The translations under genes and the position numbers were made by a program. Under the pieces are notes generated by a model. That model searched no databases. It saw nothing but the letters and a program-made list of their open reading frames with translations, and was not told where the DNA came from. A stretch of 64,000 bases of DNA from Aquificaceae bacterium (lineage in GTDB: Bacteria > Aquificota > Aquificia > Aquificales > Aquificaceae): assembly GCA_027079305.1 (NCBI GenBank), contig JALWVU010000065.1, forward strand, positions 1-64,000, given 5' to 3'. Positions 62,233 through 64,000 of the stretch are shown here, in pieces. The number at the start of each line of letters is the position of its first letter. Position 1 is the first letter of the stretch.

Positions 62233-62551
62233 CTACCACCTCCCTGTAATGAATACTCCCTTTCCCCTCTCCGAAATCTCAACTCCCACCGTGTATCTTT
62301 TCACAACCGCGTAGCTTATGCCGAAGGTGAAGAGAGCGCTCGCGAGGACGTCGTGGAAGATACCAGGCTCCCGCAAAGGCTGAAGCTGTGTGCCCTGAGG
62401 GAAAGGAGTGATCACCGCCGTTCGGTCTCTTTTCGTTCACAGTAACCTTAAGGGCACAGGCGGGAATGGCTATCTGGAAGGCGTCTCCGTATGAGGTAAA
62501 GAGATCCTTGGAGAAGGAGAGGAGGGGAAGGAGGAGGAGAAGCAGGGCCAC
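62233..62551 (-). pseudogene. Decayed PAP2-family phosphatase
   Basis: The frame from ATG 62551 encodes a signal peptide and the PAP2 motif KRPNGGDHSFPSGHTASAFAG, then leaves frame. The expected continuation, FHDVLASALFTFGISYAVV with the second active-site His, appears in another frame only a few codons later (to 62233). About 35-40 codons between the motifs are missing, and the stretch AIPACALKVTVNEK looks like a second, in-frame deletion upstream of KRPNG. Both active-site halves are recognisable but cannot form one protein. It sits between apbE and the DUF3570 gene. Confidence 0.78.
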
Positions 62552-62563
62552 GCGAAGACCTCC

Positions 62564-63673
62564 TCAGAAGGTGTAATCGATAGAAAGGCTCCCGAACCAG
62601 GCGCTTATCCTGTCCTTCCCGTACCAGTTCCTTATGTACTCGTTGGAGGAGGTCTGGTAGTAGTTGACAGCGCCCTTCAGTTTTACGCCAGAAAGCCCGA
62701 AGCTCTTGATGAAGAGGAGTCCTACGGTGTTTGAGCTGAACTTGGAGAGCCTGTAGTCCACCGCCACATACCTGTCGGTGAGAGTGTAATCGCTTAGCCT
62801 TTTTGTAAAGTTCGCTTTGGTCTGAGTGTAGCATCTGAACCTTACGCCCGCTGTGAAGGTGTCCGTTATGTCCCTCAGGAGCTTTACGTCTCCGGTGTGG
62901 GACTTTATACCCCAGTCGTCGGTGTAGTATCTGTAGGAGAGGTTTACGCTCGTGGGTTCGTTTATGAGTTTAACCAGCTTCACCGCAAAGGCGTGGCCCT
63001 GGCGCTTTTCCGGGAGGGTCTCAAACCTTGCGAAGTCCTTCCTGAGGAGGTAGTGGTAGGGAGATCCCAGAAAGCCTTCTGAGTAAACGTTCGAGTAAAC
63101 GAACTGAACCATGGCGGTGGGAGAGAGGAGCTGGGTGAAGGACAGGTCTATCTTCCTCTCCTTCCTGTCGTTTCTGGGAAGGTTCCTCTTGAAGACGGGA
63201 TCCCACCTGTCGAAAGACTGGGAGAAGCCCACACCTACAGCGGTGTTCTGGAGGTTGAGCTGACGGACGTAGTTGGCAAAGACGGATCTTCCCGTGTAGT
63301 CCCTTTCGGTGGAGTAGTAGACACCGAAGGTGAAGGAGTTATCCCCGTCGTCGTAAACACCCAAAAGGGTGGGGGCGTATCTGACGTCGTCGAAGGTTCT
63401 CTTTGCGGTTGCGCCCGTTACCGCATCCGTCAGGGCTGGAGAACCTCCTTTCCTTATGCTCGCTGCGGATATGGCGTCTATCCTCATCTTTACACCTATC
63501 AGGAACTTCTTTGTGAGTGTTTTGAAGAAGGAGAAGGTGGGAGAGTAAACCTGAACATCCGTGTTGTCCGCGTAGAAGTCAAAACTGACTCCCGCCTTGT
63601 CTTCGAGGGAGCTTGCGATAGCCTTAAAAGGTAAAAGGAGTCCGAGTATACCGAAAAGCTTTCTTACCTGCAT
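62564..63673 (-). CDS. DUF3570 outer-membrane protein with a flavinylation-like motif
   Basis: A 369-residue protein with a signal peptide, many amphipathic strands and the C-terminal ending SIDYTF typical of outer-membrane barrels. It matches the DUF3570 family (VSFDFYADNTDVQVYSP near the start). Residues 83-89 read DAVTGAT, the D-x-x-T-G-A-T pattern that ApbE modifies in NqrC and RnfG; a weaker DAISAAS lies at 66-72. ATG 63673 has AAGGAGG six bases ahead. It overlaps the DUF4266 gene by 10 bp. Confidence 0.86.
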   Translation of the reverse strand: MQVRKLFGILGLLLPFKAIASSLEDKAGVSFDFYADNTDVQVYSPTFSFFKTLTKKFLIGVKMRIDAISAASIRKGGSPALTDAVTGATAKRTFDDVRYAPTLLGVYDDGDNSFTFGVYYSTERDYTGRSVFANYVRQLNLQNTAVGVGFSQSFDRWDPVFKRNLPRNDRKERKIDLSFTQLLSPTAMVQFVYSNVYSEGFLGSPYHYLLRKDFARFETLPEKRQGHAFAVKLVKLINEPTSVNLSYRYYTDDWGIKSHTGDVKLLRDITDTFTAGVRFRCYTQTKANFTKRLSDYTLTDRYVAVDYRLSKFSSNTVGLLFIKSFGLSGVKLKGAVNYYQTSSNEYIRNWYGKDRISAWFGSLSIDYTF

Positions 63674-63885
63674 CCGCACCCTCCTTGGAAGGAGCTTTCA
63701 CCGCCCGCGGAGGCTTCCTTTATCAGGAAGACGTGTCCCTCCTGCTCCGCTTCGGATTCGACCGGGTCTATCAGCATCTTGTCCTGGGCGAAGTACTCCC
63801 TCTCGTAGGGTTGAACCCTGACCAGTTTCTCGGAACAGGAGAAAAGGAAAAGTGAGAGGAGGGGAAGAAAGAGCAGGAGCCTCAT
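63664..63885 (-). CDS. DUF4266 small lipoprotein
   Basis: A 73-residue product with lipobox LFLFSC (Cys17), then VQPYEREYFAQDKMLIDP and the Gly/Cys ending ESSFQGGCGCR, the pattern of DUF4266. The C-terminal CxC may bind a metal or take part in redox chemistry; this is inference. The family is typically encoded beside DUF3570 and thioredoxin-like genes, as here. The start overlaps the TlpA-like stop (ATGA), and the end overlaps DUF3570. Confidence 0.85.
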   Translation of the reverse strand: MRLLLFLPLLSLFLFSCSEKLVRVQPYEREYFAQDKMLIDPVESEAEQEGHVFLIKEASAGGESSFQGGCGCR

Positions 63886-64000
63886 CTCAGAACCTCCTCT
63901 AAAGCCTTCTTGAGGACGCCTATGTTCTCTTCGGTGAAGCTGGAGGGAAAGTACTTGACGAGGACACCATTTCTGTCTATCAGGTAGGAGGAGGGCATCC
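63882..64000 (-). CDS. TlpA/ResA-like thioredoxin, C-terminal fragment
   Basis: Only the last 39 or so residues lie in the window: MPSSYLIDRNGVLVKYF followed by a helix ending EEVLR. This is the cis-Pro strand and last helix of TlpA/AhpC-type thioredoxins; the CxxC motif would be upstream, outside the window. Such proteins reduce disulfides in the periplasm. It is translationally coupled to the DUF4266 gene. Confidence 0.75.
   Translation of the reverse strand, partial: MPSSYLIDRNGVLVKYFPSSFTEENIGVLKKALEEVLR

Noticed and set aside
1-64000. CRISPR array, insertion sequences, rRNA
   Set aside because: No regularly spaced repeats, transposase motifs or rRNA-like stretches were seen while reading the window.

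Overview
The window looks like chromosomal core sequence from a thermophilic, chemolithoautotrophic member of the Aquificota (Aquifex/Hydrogenivirga/Hydrogenobacter-like). This rests on the gene content: two nuo clusters without nuoEFG, an archaeal-type S-adenosylmethionine synthetase, an intein in nrdA, ThyX, and compact overlapping operons rich in AGG/AGA and ATA codons. The species cannot be fixed from sequence alone. Coding density is very high; no gene-free stretch reaches 300 bases. I saw no rRNA, CRISPR array, transposase or convincing rho-independent terminator.

Layout. 1-6.9 kb: the 3' part of nrdA (end of an intein, then the C-extein), nrdB, a lipoprotein, a TraF/PorV-like outer-membrane protein, an MTA/SAH-deaminase-type amidohydrolase and a small orphan. 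6.8-8.8 kb (minus): a large orphan protein. 8.9-18.9 kb: mnmA, a bifunctional-looking GGDEF-EAL protein, tRNA-Leu(UAG), tig-clpP-clpX, a Memo protein, a SPOR-like membrane protein, thyX. 18.9-25.5 kb: a surface-glycan region with LicD, a cytidylyltransferase-aminotransferase fusion, two family-2 glycosyltransferases and an O-antigen-ligase-like protein, around a class V aminotransferase. 25.5-28.1 kb: a phosphohexomutase and metK.

28.2-49.4 kb holds two consecutive complex I clusters. Cluster 1 is nuoA-B-CD-[Uma2]-H-I-J-K-L-M-N. Cluster 2 is nuoA-[two small membrane ORFs]-CD-[Uma2]-H-[coiled coil]-I-J-K-L-M-N and has no nuoB. Neither contains nuoE, F or G. Two dissimilar Uma2 (DUF820) nuclease-fold genes sit at the same place, between nuoCD and nuoH, in each cluster. 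The two nuoL genes share a roughly 1.3-kb nearly identical core with diverged ends, the signature of gene conversion.

49.4-56.7 kb: a secreted subtilase with a Gly-rich/Cys/TM/basic tail, a small membrane protein, dxr, a flippase-like membrane protein, a small FAD protein, an SbcD-like nuclease, a LOG-family protein, a small secreted Lys-rich protein and dnaN. 56.8-61.3 kb: a porin, a short PstS-like protein, a sensor histidine kinase and a convergent REC-HD-GYP response regulator. 61.3-64 kb (minus): ApbE, a decayed PAP2 phosphatase, a DUF3570 outer-membrane protein carrying an ApbE-type flavinylation motif, a DUF4266 lipoprotein and the end of a TlpA-like thioredoxin.

Regulation. Many genes that begin a transcript lack a Shine-Dalgarno sequence and instead have a TANNNT box 7-9 nt before the start codon, suggesting leaderless or nearly leaderless mRNAs. 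Genes inside operons usually have GGAGG-type sites or ATGA/TGATG overlaps. Several divergent pairs share one AT-rich core that reads as a -10 box on both strands.
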